NCBI GenBank assembly: GCA_963705635.1
Contig: CAVPKH010000004.1
Coordinates: 682,001 to 746,000 of the forward strand
DNA length: 64,000 bases
Source of the DNA: VRUE01 sp963705635
GTDB lineage: Bacteria > Actinomycetota > Thermoleophilia > Solirubrobacterales > 70-9
Direction of reading: 5' to 3'
Under the pieces are notes generated by a model. The model was not told the DNA's origin and did no database searches. It saw nothing but the letters and a program-made list of their open reading frames with translations. The position numbers and the translations under genes are program-made. Below are positions 18,316 to 27,123 of the stretch, one piece after another; the stretch's first letter is position 1; each line of letters opens with the position of its first letter.

Positions 18316-18980
18316 AGCATCTGGCGGCGGGCGTCTGGCGCCTGAAGGAGTTCCCGGCGCCGTCGATCAACGTCTATCTCGCCGAGGACGTGCTGATCGA
18401 CGCCGGCCGGCGCTGGGACCGGCGCCGCATCTTCGGCGAGCTGGAGGGACGGCAGATCTCGATGCTCGCGCTGACCCACGTCCACCCCGATCACCAGGGC
18501 GTCGCCAGGGACCTCTGCGAAGCGCGCCAGATCCCGCTCGCCTGCCACGCCGATGACGTCGAGGCGATGGAAGGCAAGCGACCGATGCAGGAGGCCGCCG
18601 TCAACCACCCGGTGAACCGCCTCATCAAGCGCATCTGGGAGGGGCCGCCCTGCCCGGTTGACCGGGTGCTGAACGAGGGCGACGAGGTCGCCGGCTTCCG
18701 CGTCATCCACGCTCCTGGCCACGGGCGTGGCGAGGTGATCTTCTTCCGCGACGCCGACCGGGTGGCGATCTGCGGCGACGTGATCCGCAACATGAGCTAT
18801 GCGAGCGGCCGGCGGATGATCGCCGAGCCACCGACGATCTTCACCTACGACCCCGCCCAGAACCGCGGCTCGATCCGCAAGCTCGCCGAGCTGAACCCGT
18901 CGCTGATCCTCCCCGGCCACGGGCCGGCCATCGCCGACATCGCCAAGTTCGAGCGCTTCGTCGCGGCCCTCCCGGCCTAG
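18312..18980 (+). CDS. MBL-fold metallo-hydrolase
   Basis: 222-residue metallo-beta-lactamase-fold hydrolase. All ligand motifs are present: THVHPDHQG (HxHxDH, about residue 56-61), the third His in APGHGRGE, the bridging Asp in CGDVIRN, and the final His in LPGHGP. The family includes lactonases, thioesterases and glyoxalase II-like enzymes; the substrate cannot be read from the sequence. ATG overlaps the previous gene by four bases. Frame intact. Confidence 0.88.
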   Translation: MKHLAAGVWRLKEFPAPSINVYLAEDVLIDAGRRWDRRRIFGELEGRQISMLALTHVHPDHQGVARDLCEARQIPLACHADDVEAMEGKRPMQEAAVNHPVNRLIKRIWEGPPCPVDRVLNEGDEVAGFRVIHAPGHGRGEVIFFRDADRVAICGDVIRNMSYASGRRMIAEPPTIFTYDPAQNRGSIRKLAELNPSLILPGHGPAIADIAKFERFVAALPA

Positions 18981-19043
18981 GAGGACTAGTTGTAGTTCCC
19001 AGCCACGCGGCAGCCCAGCCGGCGAAACTCCCCGCCCACGGGG

Positions 19044-19089
19044 CGTGTCTGAGGTTAACCGCCCGATTTGGGGGTAAAGCTCAGACACG
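19044..19089. promoter_or_regulatory. Inverted repeat in the leader of the exported-protein gene
   Basis: CGTGTCTGAG at 19044-19053 and CTCAGACACG at 19080-19089 form a perfect 10-bp inverted repeat with a 26-base loop. It ends 23 bases before the ATG at 19113. It may terminate the metallo-hydrolase transcript or form a 5' leader structure. Confidence 0.45.
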
Positions 19090-19112
19090 TCCTCGAAAGG
19101 CAAGGTGGTTCC

Positions 19113-19637
19113 ATGGGTGCACTGAGAAGCAAGATGCCGTCGCCGGCCATGGTCGTGGCGGTGGTGGCGCTGGTCGTCGCCGCGGCCGGCACGGCGTATG
19201 CCGCGCAGACGATCAACGGCGGCGCGATCAAGAAGCAGACGATCGGCGGCGGCAAGCTCAAGCACAAGACGCTGACCGGCTACCAGATCAACACGAACAA
19301 GCTCGGTGTCGTGCCCAGCGCGAATCGGGCCGCTCACACCTACTGGGCCGTCGTCAACAACCCGGCCGGCGCCGGCAACGCGGCGCTTGCACGCGCGAGC
19401 GACAGCGGGATCACGGCGGCGGAGGGCGGTGGCGCCGTGGCGATCACCTTCCCGGCCAACGTCAGTGGCTGCGCTGACGTGGCGGGTCGCAACAACGCCG
19501 GCACCACGGTTCCCGGGGCCGGCTACGCCCAGACCAACGCCTCGCCGGCGAACCCGAATGCGATCGAAGTCCGCACCCGCGACGAAAAAGGCGCCGACGC
19601 GGATGCCGACTTCCACCTGATCGTGATCTGCCCATAG
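19113..19637 (+). CDS. Exported hypothetical protein with Thermoleophilia-type signal motif
   Basis: 174 residues from the ATG at 19113. The N-terminus reads MGALRSKMPSPAMVVAVVAL followed by VVAAAGTAYAA, a signal-peptide-like segment often seen before low-complexity repeats (here QTINGGAIKKQTIGGGKLKH) in Thermoleophilia surface proteins. The remaining 110 residues have no motif I recognise; two Cys (in VSGCADV and the terminal IVICP) could form a disulphide. An upstream in-frame TTG at 19068 would add 15 residues but destroys the signal peptide start. Function unknown. Confidence 0.65.
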   Translation: MGALRSKMPSPAMVVAVVALVVAAAGTAYAAQTINGGAIKKQTIGGGKLKHKTLTGYQINTNKLGVVPSANRAAHTYWAVVNNPAGAGNAALARASDSGITAAEGGGAVAITFPANVSGCADVAGRNNAGTTVPGAGYAQTNASPANPNAIEVRTRDEKGADADADFHLIVICP

Positions 19638-19718
19638 GACGGGCGGTGCCCGCGCCCGGCTCCTCTCGCCACCGGGGGGCCGGGCCGGGCCACGGCTCGA
19701 GCGGCTAGGCTCACCCGC

Positions 19719-19922
19719 ATGAGCGGAATCGAGCACGGCTTCAAGGAGGGTGACAAGGTCTGGGTCGAGGACGGCGACGGCAAGCACCACCCCGGCATCT
19801 TCGTCGCCGACAACGAGAGCTCAGGCTGGTTCGGCGGCGGGCCCAGCGCCTACGTCGTCCACCCCGAGGCCAAGCAGGCCGAGGTCGTCTCGACCTTTCG
19901 CATCACTCCGCGCGACGAGTAG
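19719..19922 (+). CDS. Small hypothetical protein, SH3/Tudor-like
   Basis: 67 residues, starting MSGIEHGFKEGDKVWVEDGD. The pattern of Gly-Asp turns and short beta-strands (GDKVWVED, HHPGIFVAD, AYVVHPEA, AEVVSTFRI) suggests a small barrel of the SH3/Tudor type. Acidic overall, no membrane segment. I do not recognise a family. Independent gene with its own intergenic space, on the plus strand. Confidence 0.55.
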   Translation: MSGIEHGFKEGDKVWVEDGDGKHHPGIFVADNESSGWFGGGPSAYVVHPEAKQAEVVSTFRITPRDE

Positions 19923-19936
19923 TCGCGAGCCCCCGC

Positions 19937-20185
19937 TCAGCGGATCAGGCGCACCTCGCCACCAACGTCAACCTTCGCCCAGACGTGGTCGGCGGTCATC
20001 AACGGCACCTCCATCGCCGCGGCAAGCCCGAAGCAGACCCGGTCGGCCAAGGAGAGCCCGAGCGCTCGCGTGGGCTCGCGCAAGCGGGCCGCGAATTCGG
20101 CATGCTCGGCGCTTACGGACAGTACGTTTGCGCCGAATTCTTCAAAGACCCTTCGCAGCGACCGGTCAGTGCCAGCAGATTGGCA
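19937..20185 (-). pseudogene. C-terminal remnant of a PIN-domain (VapC-like) toxin
   Basis: Reading leftward, about 80 codons encode VFEEFGANVLSVSAEHAEF, then LGLSLADRVCFGLAAAM and EVPLMTADHVWAKV, ending at the TGA at 19937. These are the second half of a PIN ribonuclease domain, including two of its acidic active-site residues (SLADR and TADH). The N-terminal half with the first catalytic Asp is absent: upstream DNA belongs to the neighbouring plus-strand gene and encodes nothing PIN-like in any minus frame. No antitoxin gene is adjacent. A decayed VapC is the simplest reading. Confidence 0.55.
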
Positions 20186-20219
20186 ACCGTCGAGCGGGCG
20201 CCGTTTGTATGGTCGCTGA

Positions 20220-20707
20220 ATGCTCGCCTACCTCTTCTGGCACAGGCCCCTGGCGGGCATCGAGCTCGAGCCCTACGAGGATTCGCTGCGGGCATTCCAC
20301 GCTTCGCTAGGGGTGGAATCGGCTTCCTTCCGACTTCGGGAGCTGCCCTTTGGAAGCGGGAAAAGCGGCTACGAAGATTGGTACCTCGTCGATGGCTGGG
20401 CGGAGCTGGGCAAGCTGAATGGCTCCGCCGTCGATCCGCTCAGGCTCGGCGACCACGATCGCGCCGCCTCGATGTCGGCCGATGGCTGGAGCGCCGTCTA
20501 CTCGCTGCTGCGCGGGCCGGCCTCGATCCCCGATCAGGTCAGCTGGCTGGACAAGCCGCGGGGGGAGGCGAGCGAGGAATTCCTTGCTTCGCTTCCGCGG
20601 TCGGCGGTCTGGCGGCGCCAGATGGTGCTGGGCCCGGGCCCGAGCTCTGCCTGGCCAGTCCCGATCGGCCCGACTCCGCCCGCCGGCGGATCTGGCCAAT
20701 CCCCTGA
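20220..20707 (+). CDS. Conserved hypothetical protein (one frameshift)
   Basis: About 162 residues beginning MLAYLFWHRPLAGIELEPYE. Recognisable family features are the HRP near the N-terminus, the YEDWYLVDGWAELGKLN block and the WLDKPRGE segment. I know this as an uncharacterised conserved family without assigned activity. The frame changes near 20635: the alternate frame finishes with SPDRPDSARRRIWPIP and a stop at 20707, the more sensible end. The DNA beyond is the tail of a minus-strand gene. Confidence 0.55.
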
Positions 20708-20715
20708 CGAGCCGC

Positions 20716-20964
20716 TCAGCCCGGAAGCCTGGCGGCGCTCATGTCGACTCGATCACCGCGGAAGGGCACGCCCTCGGCAACCAGGTGGCGGCGCTGGCGC
20801 GCGCCCTTGGCGAGCGAGCCGTCGGCGCGGACAACCCGCCACCAGGGGAGGTCGGGGTCGTCGCACTCGAAGAGGACCGTGCCGGCGTAACGCGGGGCAC
20901 CCGGCGAGACGTCGCCGTAGGTGCGGACAAAGCCGGGCGGGATCTCGCCGACGCGGGCGAGCAC
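20716..20964 (-). CDS. Alkyltransferase-like (ATL) DNA-binding protein of the MGMT family
   Basis: 82 residues matching the DNA-binding domain of O6-alkylguanine-DNA alkyltransferases: IPPGFVRTYGDV, then PWWRVVRADGSL. In active enzymes the second block reads PCHRV with the alkyl-accepting Cys; here Trp takes the Cys position, as in ATL proteins. Those bind alkylated guanine and flag it for nucleotide excision repair without removing the lesion. The GTG at 20964 leaves the first few family residues upstream (EPSESRLLE is in frame), so the start may be a little earlier. It follows the LLM oxidoreductase gene. Confidence 0.75.
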   Translation of the reverse strand: MLARVGEIPPGFVRTYGDVSPGAPRYAGTVLFECDDPDLPWWRVVRADGSLAKGARQRRHLVAEGVPFRGDRVDMSAARLPG

Positions 20965-20993
20965 TTCGAGCAGGCGAGACTCGGACGGCTCGG

Positions 20994-22024
20994 TCAGGAG
21001 GCGGGGCCGAAGGCGTCGATGATGCGGTTCTGGAACTCGGAGAGCTCTTCGGGCGAGATGAAGTAGGTCGGCGGAGTGAGGAAGAGGCCGTCGGCGCGCT
21101 CGGCGGTGGCCTCGACCCGGGCGCGGACCTTGTCGAGCGGGCCGGCGGCGCAGTAGGCGTCGACCATCTCGTCGCTGATCGCGGCGGGCACGGCAGCGAG
21201 GTCGCCGCGGCGGAAGGCCTCGCCGGCGGCAACCGCGTTGTCGGCGAAGCCGTGCAGCTCCCAGAGCGGCATGTAGGTCTTGACCGTGGCGTAGAAGGAG
21301 ATCGTGCGGCGGGCCATCTCGATCGCGCGCCCTTCGTCGTCGTCGATCGCGCAGCAGACCGTGGGCAGGTAGTCGAAGTCCTGGACCGCTCGCGCCCGGA
21401 GCGACTCAGGCCCTGCTCGAAGGAGGCGACCACGACCTCGTCGATCCAGCGCAGGCTCTGGATCGGGTGGCCGATCAGGCCGTCGGCGACGTCGCCGGCC
21501 ATGCGGCACATCCCGCCCTGCACACCGGCGGTGTAGATCGGCACCGACTCGCGCGCCGCCGGATGCGGGCGGATCCAGCCCTTGATGTCGATGTCGTAGT
21601 AGGAGCCCTCGTAGCGGATCGGCTCGCCCACGCCGGCCTGCTGCATGATCAACCTGGTCGCCTCGATCGCCTCGCGCAGGTGCGGCGCCGGCTTGCCGTA
21701 CTCGGCGTTGTGCCAGGTTTCGTTCAGCCGTTTGACGCCGGAGCCGAGGCCGAGGCGGAAGCGGCCGGCCGACATCTCGTCGATGTCGAGGGCGCTGATC
21801 GCGAGGATGAAGGGACTGCGGGTGAAGGCCCAGGCGATCCCGGTGGCGACGTCGATCTTCTCGGTCTTGGCGGCGAGGTAAGCGGCCTGCGTCACCGAGG
21901 AGCGGAAGAGCTCGGGAGCCCAGACGCACTCGACCCCGGCGGCTTCGGCGCGCTTGGTCTCCGCCTCGAGATCGGCGACCGAGGTGCCGATCGCGGCGAC
22001 GGAGATGCGGTCGAGCGCGCTCAT
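20994..22024 (-). CDS. LLM-class F420-dependent oxidoreductase (one frameshift)
   Basis: Luciferase-like TIM-barrel oxidoreductase, about 343 residues. Typical segments are GVECVWAPELFRSSVTQAAY, KTEKIDVATGIAWAFTRSPF, then AGRFRLGLGSGVKRLNETW, common to F420-using members that reduce or dehydrogenate unknown substrates. Frame shifts near 21405; the downstream part (VQDFDYLPTVCCAIDDDEG to IIDAFGPAS) completes the domain. ATG at 22024. It lies directly downstream of two acyl-CoA dehydrogenase genes on the same strand, suggesting a shared catabolic operon. Confidence 0.82.
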
Positions 22025-22034
22025 CGCGGCCGGA

Positions 22035-23160
22035 TCAGGCCGCGCTCGGCACGGCGGCGCGGGAGAGCACCACGTCGGCGACCCGCTCGCGGTGCCACTT
22101 GGCGTCGCCGAAGATCGCCGCGTTGGAGCGGCCGCGCTTGAGGAAGAAGTGGAGATCGTGCTCCCAGGTGAAGCCGATGCCGCCGTGGACCTGGATCGAA
22201 GCGTCGGGGACGCGCCAGCCGGCGTCGGAGGCGTAGGCCTTCGCCGTCGAGGCCGCCAGCGGCAGCGACTCGGGCTCGGCGTCGGCCGCCCAAGCGGCGC
22301 CGTAGACGGCGGAGCGAGCGTTCTCGGTCTCCAGCAGCATCTGCGCGCAACGGTGGGAGACAGCCTGGTAGGCGCCAATCGGCCGGCCGAACTGCTGGCG
22401 GTCTTTGGCGTACTCGACCGCCATCTCCATCGTCCGCTGGGCGATCCCGGTCGACTCAGCGGCAAGGGCGACGCAGAGGCGGAAGAAGACGGGGTAGTAG
22501 TCGGCCGCGGCGCCGGGCAGCGTGTCGGCTGCGGCGACGCTGACGCCGTCGAAGCGGAGCGAGGAGAAGCGGCGGGTGGGATCAATCGAGGGTTCGGCGG
22601 TGACGGTGACGCCATCGGCGCCACGCTCGACCAGGTGGCGCCGGCCGTCCGAGGTGGCGACGAGGAAGAAGTCGGCGCTGGCGGCGTCGGCGACGAGCAC
22701 CTTCTCGCCATCGAGGACGACGCCGTCGCCATCGGCCCTCGCCTCCATCGTGAAGCCACCCGGCGCTGACGGGCGAGCCGGCATCCCAGAGGGCCGGGGC
22801 GCCGCGCAGCTCGCCCGCGGCGAGGGGGCGCAGGTAACGCTCGCGCAGGTCGTCGGAGCCGCAGAGGGTCAGCGCCAGGCCGGCGATCGTGTTCGAGAAG
22901 AGCGGCGAGGGCGCCAGCGCGTAGCCCATCTCCTCGAAGAGGACGGCGAGCTCGACGATGCCGAGCCCCTGCCCGCCCCACTCCTCTGGAACCGCCAGGC
23001 CGGTCCAGCCCAGCTCGGCCATCTCGGCCCAGCCGGCCGGGTCGAAGCCATCGTCGCTGGCGGCGATCTCGCGCAGCCGCTCGGATTTGAAGCGCGAGGC
23101 GAGGAAGTCGTGGGCGGTCGACTTGATCGCCTGCTGCTCGTCGGTGAGGTCGAAGTACAT
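22035..23160 (-). CDS. Acyl-CoA dehydrogenase, divergent type (one frameshift)
   Basis: About 375 residues. The N-terminal half (MYFDLTDEQQAIKSTAHDFL, then WTGLAVPEEWGGQGLG) is in one frame to about 22775. The C-terminal half (FDGVSVAAADTLPGAAADYY, QVHGGIGFTWEHDLHFFLKR) is in another. The C-terminal HGGIGFTWEHDLH block is that of FadE-type enzymes that act as heteromeric pairs on steroid or bulky acyl-CoAs. The companion gene 23165-24343 lies four bases upstream, so together they may form an alpha2beta2 dehydrogenase. The catalytic Glu expected of simple family members is not obvious here. Confidence 0.82.
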
Positions 23161-23164
23161 ACGG

Positions 23165-24343
23165 CTAACGAAGCCTCGGCAGGCCGAGCACGCGCTCGGC
23201 GATGATGTTCTTGAGGATGTCCGTGGTGCCGCCCTCGATCGAGTTGGCGCGGGAGCGCAGGAAGCCGTACTGCCAGGCGCCGTTGTCGATCGCGTTCTCG
23301 GCGCCGCGCGCCAGCGGCGCGTAGGCGCCCTCGATCTCCAGCGCCAGCTCGGTCAAGTCCTGGTTTATGTCGGCCCACTGCCACTTGCCCAGCGACCCCT
23401 CCGGGCCGGGGATGCCGGACTGCATCGTCTTGGTCAGGCCGCGGTAGGCGTTGAGCCGCATCGTCTCGGCCTCGATGTGAAGCTGGGCGATCCGCTGGCG
23501 GTAGTAGCTGTCGTCAGCCGCCAAGCCGCCGTTGACTCGAACCTCGGTGGCCAGCCTGGCAAGGCGGGCGAGGCTGTTCTGGATCTGGGCGATGGCGCCA
23601 AAGGCGAGGCCGGCGCGCTCGTTCATCAGCGTGGTTATCGCCACCCCCCAGCCATTGCCGACGCCGCCGACGACGTTGGCATCGGGGATCCGCGCTTCGT
23701 CCATGAAGACCTCGTTGAACTCGCCCTCGCCGGTGATCTGGACCAGCGGCTTGGCCTCAACGCCCTCCTGCTCCATGTCCATCAGGAAGTAGGTGAGGCC
23801 CTGGTGCTTGGGAGCGTCGGGGTCGGTGCGGGCGACGAGCATGCACCACTTGGCGTACTGGGCGAACGTGGTCCAGACCTTCTGGCCGCTGACCACCCAT
23901 TCGTCGCCGTCCTTGACCGCGCGGGTCTTCAGCGAGGCCAGATCGGAGCCGGACTCGGGCTCGGAGAATCCCTGGCACCAGATCTCATCGCCGGTGAGGA
24001 TCGGCTCCAGGTAGCGCTGCTTCTGCGCGTCGGTGCCGTGGGCGATGACCACCGGCCCGCCCATCGCCAGGCCGAGCACGTTGGCCGGGCTGGGCGCTTC
24101 CTGGCGCGCCGCCTCGCCGACGAAGATCGCCTGCTCGATCATCGTCGCGCCGCGACCGCCGTACTCCTTGGGCCAGGAGATCCCGGCCCATCCCGCCGCG
24201 TGCAGCTTCAGCTGCCACTCGCGGCGAAAGGCCATCACCTCGTCGAGGCCAGCCTCCGGCTCGGGGCCGGGATGGTTCTCTTCGATCCAGGTCCGGACCT
24301 CGTCGCGGAACTGCTGCTCGGAGGGAGAGAGGGTCAGGTCCAT
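23165..24343 (-). CDS. Acyl-CoA dehydrogenase
   Basis: 392 residues from the ATG at 24343 (MDLTLSPSEQQFRDEVRTWI), preferred over an ATG 33 bases upstream because it gives the family N-terminus. Motifs: GWAGISWPKEYGGRGATMIE, the FAD/substrate loop WCQGFSEPESGSDLASLKTR, SGQKVWTTFAQYAKWCMLV, and the C-terminal SRANSIEGGTTDILKNIIAE. This last block is the FadE-type C-terminus found in paired dehydrogenases for large acyl-CoAs such as sterol side chains. Frame intact; tightly followed by a second, divergent subunit-like gene. Confidence 0.92.
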   Translation of the reverse strand: MDLTLSPSEQQFRDEVRTWIEENHPGPEPEAGLDEVMAFRREWQLKLHAAGWAGISWPKEYGGRGATMIEQAIFVGEAARQEAPSPANVLGLAMGGPVVIAHGTDAQKQRYLEPILTGDEIWCQGFSEPESGSDLASLKTRAVKDGDEWVVSGQKVWTTFAQYAKWCMLVARTDPDAPKHQGLTYFLMDMEQEGVEAKPLVQITGEGEFNEVFMDEARIPDANVVGGVGNGWGVAITTLMNERAGLAFGAIAQIQNSLARLARLATEVRVNGGLAADDSYYRQRIAQLHIEAETMRLNAYRGLTKTMQSGIPGPEGSLGKWQWADINQDLTELALEIEGAYAPLARGAENAIDNGAWQYGFLRSRANSIEGGTTDILKNIIAERVLGLPRLR

Positions 24344-24385
24344 CGGCCGCGGAGCATAGCGGCCGACTGGCCGCACAGCCAGGGA

Positions 24386-24868
24386 CTAGCGACTGCCGCA
24401 GACCTGAAAGCCATATTCTTTGGCCAGCCTGTTCGGCACCCCAAACCCGACCGAGATTTCTTCAAGCACGACCTTTGGGATCTTTTCGGTGGTCTCGATG
24501 CCTTCTTCGATCGCGTCGAGCATTGCTTCGATGCGCTCCTGGTCGTCGCTGGGCACGGAAAGCGCCTGAATTTCCCTCACTTCCTGCCTGACCGCCGGGA
24601 GCAGGACCGTCTTCGCGATCTCCGCGGCTTCTGCCTCGGAGACCGTCTTGGTCAGTTTCGCGGGAGTGAAGTTGGTCTTCTTGGCGTAGGTGGCGAAGTC
24701 CGCTTCGGCCCGTTCATTGCCTTTGGCGCAGATCGCGTCGACCTTCTTGATGAAGGCCGCTTTGCTGATCGAGGACGTGCTCAGCTCATTGCCGCTGTCG
24801 CCACACCCAACCACGATCAGGGCAACCGCCAGCGCCCCAGCTGGGAGTGCAACCCGCCACGTTCTCAA
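24386..24868 (-). CDS. Putative lipoprotein
   Basis: 160 residues from a TTG start, chosen because it is preceded by a strong GGAGGGG ribosome site; an ATG at 24889 lies before that site. Signal peptide RTWRVALPAGALAVALIVV ends in a lipobox-like VVGC followed by GDSG, so the Cys should be lipidated and the protein anchored outside the membrane. The mature part is charged and helical (KAAFIKKVDAICAKGNERAE), with two further Cys that may form a disulphide. No enzymatic motif. The ribosome site pairs with sequence after the upstream thiolase stop (see 24871-24908). Confidence 0.7.
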   Translation of the reverse strand: MRTWRVALPAGALAVALIVVGCGDSGNELSTSSISKAAFIKKVDAICAKGNERAEADFATYAKKTNFTPAKLTKTVSEAEAAEIAKTVLLPAVRQEVREIQALSVPSDDQERIEAMLDAIEEGIETTEKIPKVVLEEISVGFGVPNRLAKEYGFQVCGSR

Positions 24869-24870
24869 AT

Positions 24871-24908
24871 AGATCCCCTCCGATACCATCGACCGAGGAG
24901 GGGAATCT
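24871..24908 (-). promoter_or_regulatory. Hairpin sequestering the lipoprotein ribosome-binding site
   Basis: On the minus strand the thiolase stop (24913) is followed by AGATTCCCCTCC, a 15-base loop, and GGAGGGGATCT. The GGAGGGG is the ribosome site for the TTG start at 24868. The hairpin could act as a terminator after the thiolase, or limit translation of the lipoprotein unless ribosomes disrupt it. Confidence 0.5.
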
Positions 24909-24912
24909 ACCG

Positions 24913-26097
24913 CTAGACGCGCTGGATCAGCGTCCCCGTCCCGAGGCCGCCGCCGCAGCACATCGTCACCAAGCCCATCTCCTTGTCGGAACGCTCCATC
25001 TCATGGAGCAGGGTGGTGATCAGCCGGGCGCCGGTCGAGCCGAGCGGATGCCCCAGGGCGATCGCGCCGCCGTTGACGTTGACCCGGTCCATGTCGGGGT
25101 CGAGCTCACGGCGCCAGGCGGCGACAACGGAGGCGAAGGCCTCGTTGATCTCAACCAGGTCGATGTCGTCCATCGCCATCCCGTTGCGCTCCAGCAACTT
25201 CTTCGTCGCCGGGATCGGGCCGGTGAGCATGATCACCGGGTCGACGCCAACCGTGGTCTGGTCGAAGATTCGGGCCCGCGGCCTGAGGCCGAGCGCGTCG
25301 GCCTTCTCGCGGGTCATCAAGAGCACCGCGGCGGCGCCGTCGGAGACCTGCGAGGAGTTGCCGGCGGTGATCTTGCCGTCCTCCTTGAAGGCCGGCTTGA
25401 GGTTGGCCAGGCCCTCCAGCGTCGTCTCGCGCAATCCCTGGTCGGTCGCGTAGGTGTCGCCGTTGACGGCGAAGGGGACGATCTCGCGCTCGAAGCGACC
25501 CTCCTCGGTCGCCTTGGCGGCGAGCTGCTGCGAGCGCAGGCCGAGCTCGTCGAGCTCGGAGCGGGGGATCTCCCACTGGTCGGCGATCATCTCGGCCGAG
25601 AGGCCCTGCGGGATCAGGTCGTAGCGCTCCAGCAGCTCGGGCGAGAAGGGCGCGCCGTGCTCCTTCATCACCGAGTAGCCGTCGGCGAAGGAGATGTGGC
25701 CCATGTGCTCGACCCCGCCGCCGATCGCGACGTCGTGGACGCCGGAGGCGATCAGCGTTGCGGCGAAGTTGACGGCCTGCTGGGCGGAGCCGCACTGGCG
25801 GTCGATCGTGGTGGCCGGCGTCTCGATCGGCAGGCCGGCCTCGAGCCAGGCGTTGCGACCGATGTTTACCCCCTGCTCGCCGAACTGCTGCGCGCAGCCG
25901 GCGATCACGTCGCCGGTCTCGGCCGGATCGACACCGGTCCGCTCGAACAGCTCGCCGTAGACCTTGGCAAGGAGGTTGGAGGGATGGGCGTCCTTGTAGT
26001 AGCCCTTCTCCTCGTGGCCGCGGCCGATCGGCGTGCGAACCGCCTCGACGATGACGACCTCGCGGCCACCGAACTTGCCGTTTCCGTTCTCTGCCAT
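24913..26097 (-). CDS. Acetyl-CoA acyltransferase (thiolase)
   Basis: Cleaves 3-ketoacyl-CoA with CoA in the last step of beta-oxidation. 394 residues, intact frame. Catalytic Cys102 is in TIDRQCGSAQQAVNF, the active-site His in NVNGGAIALGHPLGSTGAR, and the second Cys in MCCGGGLGTG. The closest family type is the degradative thiolases annotated as steroid 3-ketoacyl-CoA thiolase or acetyl-CoA acetyltransferase; the exact chain length is not readable. Divergent from the 3-hydroxyacyl-CoA dehydrogenase gene, with a shared TetR-like operator between them. Confidence 0.94.
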   Translation of the reverse strand: MAENGNGKFGGREVVIVEAVRTPIGRGHEEKGYYKDAHPSNLLAKVYGELFERTGVDPAETGDVIAGCAQQFGEQGVNIGRNAWLEAGLPIETPATTIDRQCGSAQQAVNFAATLIASGVHDVAIGGGVEHMGHISFADGYSVMKEHGAPFSPELLERYDLIPQGLSAEMIADQWEIPRSELDELGLRSQQLAAKATEEGRFEREIVPFAVNGDTYATDQGLRETTLEGLANLKPAFKEDGKITAGNSSQVSDGAAAVLLMTREKADALGLRPRARIFDQTTVGVDPVIMLTGPIPATKKLLERNGMAMDDIDLVEINEAFASVVAAWRRELDPDMDRVNVNGGAIALGHPLGSTGARLITTLLHEMERSDKEMGLVTMCCGGGLGTGTLIQRV

Positions 26098-26158
26098 GCG
26101 AAGCCTCCGTTCGTCTCAGTGCCATGGCGCCGCTGCGCCTCATGTCCAAGATAACCGA

Positions 26159-26173
26159 TTGACTGGTCAGTCA
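26159..26173. promoter_or_regulatory. TetR-like operator palindrome, copy 2
   Basis: TTGACTGGTCAGTCA in the divergent region between the thiolase (minus) and 3-hydroxyacyl-CoA dehydrogenase (plus) genes. Identical over 15 bases to the site at 16577-16591 before an acyl-CoA dehydrogenase, so one repressor could control both fatty-acid loci. Confidence 0.65.
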
Positions 26174-26235
26174 GCCAAGGTCCGTGCGCCCGCTCACACG
26201 GCGCTGCCTCACGGCCGCGTGATAGGAACCCGCCC

Positions 26236-27061
26236 ATGAACGCGAGCAAGGGATACGAGAGTCCGGGAATTGCGGGGAGCGGGGCCATTGCCACTGGCCT
26301 TGCCGCGGTTTCGACAACCACCGCGGACACGATTCTGCTGGCGCGGAGCGAGGCCTCGGCCTGGCGGGCGGAGGAGAAAGTGGTTGCCGCCTGCGCCAAG
26401 ATCGAGGGGGGCGAGCCGTCGCGACTGCGGGTCACCACCGACCCCGCCGACCTCGCCGATTGCGACGTCATCGTCGAGGCGATCGTCGAGGAGGTAGCGC
26501 CAAAGGGCGAGCTGCTGGCGACGATCGCGAAGGCCTGTCCGAACAGCGACCTCGCCACGACCACCTCCTCGCTCAGCATCGCCGCAATCGCCGACGCGGC
26601 TGGAATTTCCGGCGCGCCTCTACGGCCTGCACGTCTTCAATCCGGTGCCGCGGATGAAGCTGGTCGAGGTCTGCTTCCCCGCCGGCGCCGACAGCGCCCG
26701 CGAAGCGGCCCTCGCCTGGTGCGCGGCGCTGGGCAAGACCGCGGTCGAGGTCCCCGACCAGGCCGGCTTCGTCGTCAACCGCCTGCTCTTCCCCTACCTC
26801 TTCGACGCCGTGCGGCTGATCGAGCAGACGGGCATGGAGGCGGGTGAGGTCGACACCTGCATGAAGCTCGGCGCCGGCCACCCGATGGGGCCGCTGGCGC
26901 TGCTCGACTTCGTCGGGCTCGACGTCTCCGAGGCAATCGGCGACGCGCTCTACGCCGACTCCTCCGAGCCGACCCACAAGCCGCCGGGGCTGATGGTGAA
27001 GATGGTCGGCGAAGGCAAGCTGGGCCGCAAGTCCGGCGCCGGCTTCTACACCTACGACTAG
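26236..27061 (+). CDS. 3-hydroxyacyl-CoA dehydrogenase (one frameshift)
   Basis: NAD-dependent enzyme oxidising 3-hydroxyacyl-CoA to 3-ketoacyl-CoA, about 275 residues. The N-terminal Rossmann motif is GIAGSGAIATGLA, followed by DVIVEAIVEEVAPKGELLA and SSLSIAAIADAAGI. Near 26605 the frame changes, and the next frame gives LYGLHVFNPVPRMKLVEVC with the catalytic His of HVFNPVP. Then follow VPDQAGFVVNRLLFPYLFDA and the C-terminal GRKSGAGFYTYD. One corrected base restores a normal single-domain protein. Divergent from the thiolase gene, next to the shared operator. Confidence 0.87.
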
Positions 27062-27075
27062 CCCGGCGCTCACAC

Positions 27076-27120
27076 CGAAACTGTCTTAACCCGCCTTATT
27101 CGCGGGTTGAGACGGTTTCG
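27076..27120 (+). terminator. 19-bp hairpin between convergent genes
   Basis: CGAAACTGTCTTAACCCGC, loop CTTATTC (shared edge), GCGGGTTGAGACGGTTTCG. In plus-strand RNA the two non-Watson-Crick positions are U-G wobbles, whereas on the minus strand they would be A-C mismatches. It therefore fits best as the terminator of the hydroxyacyl-CoA dehydrogenase mRNA. Confidence 0.75.
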
Positions 27121-27123
27121 CGG

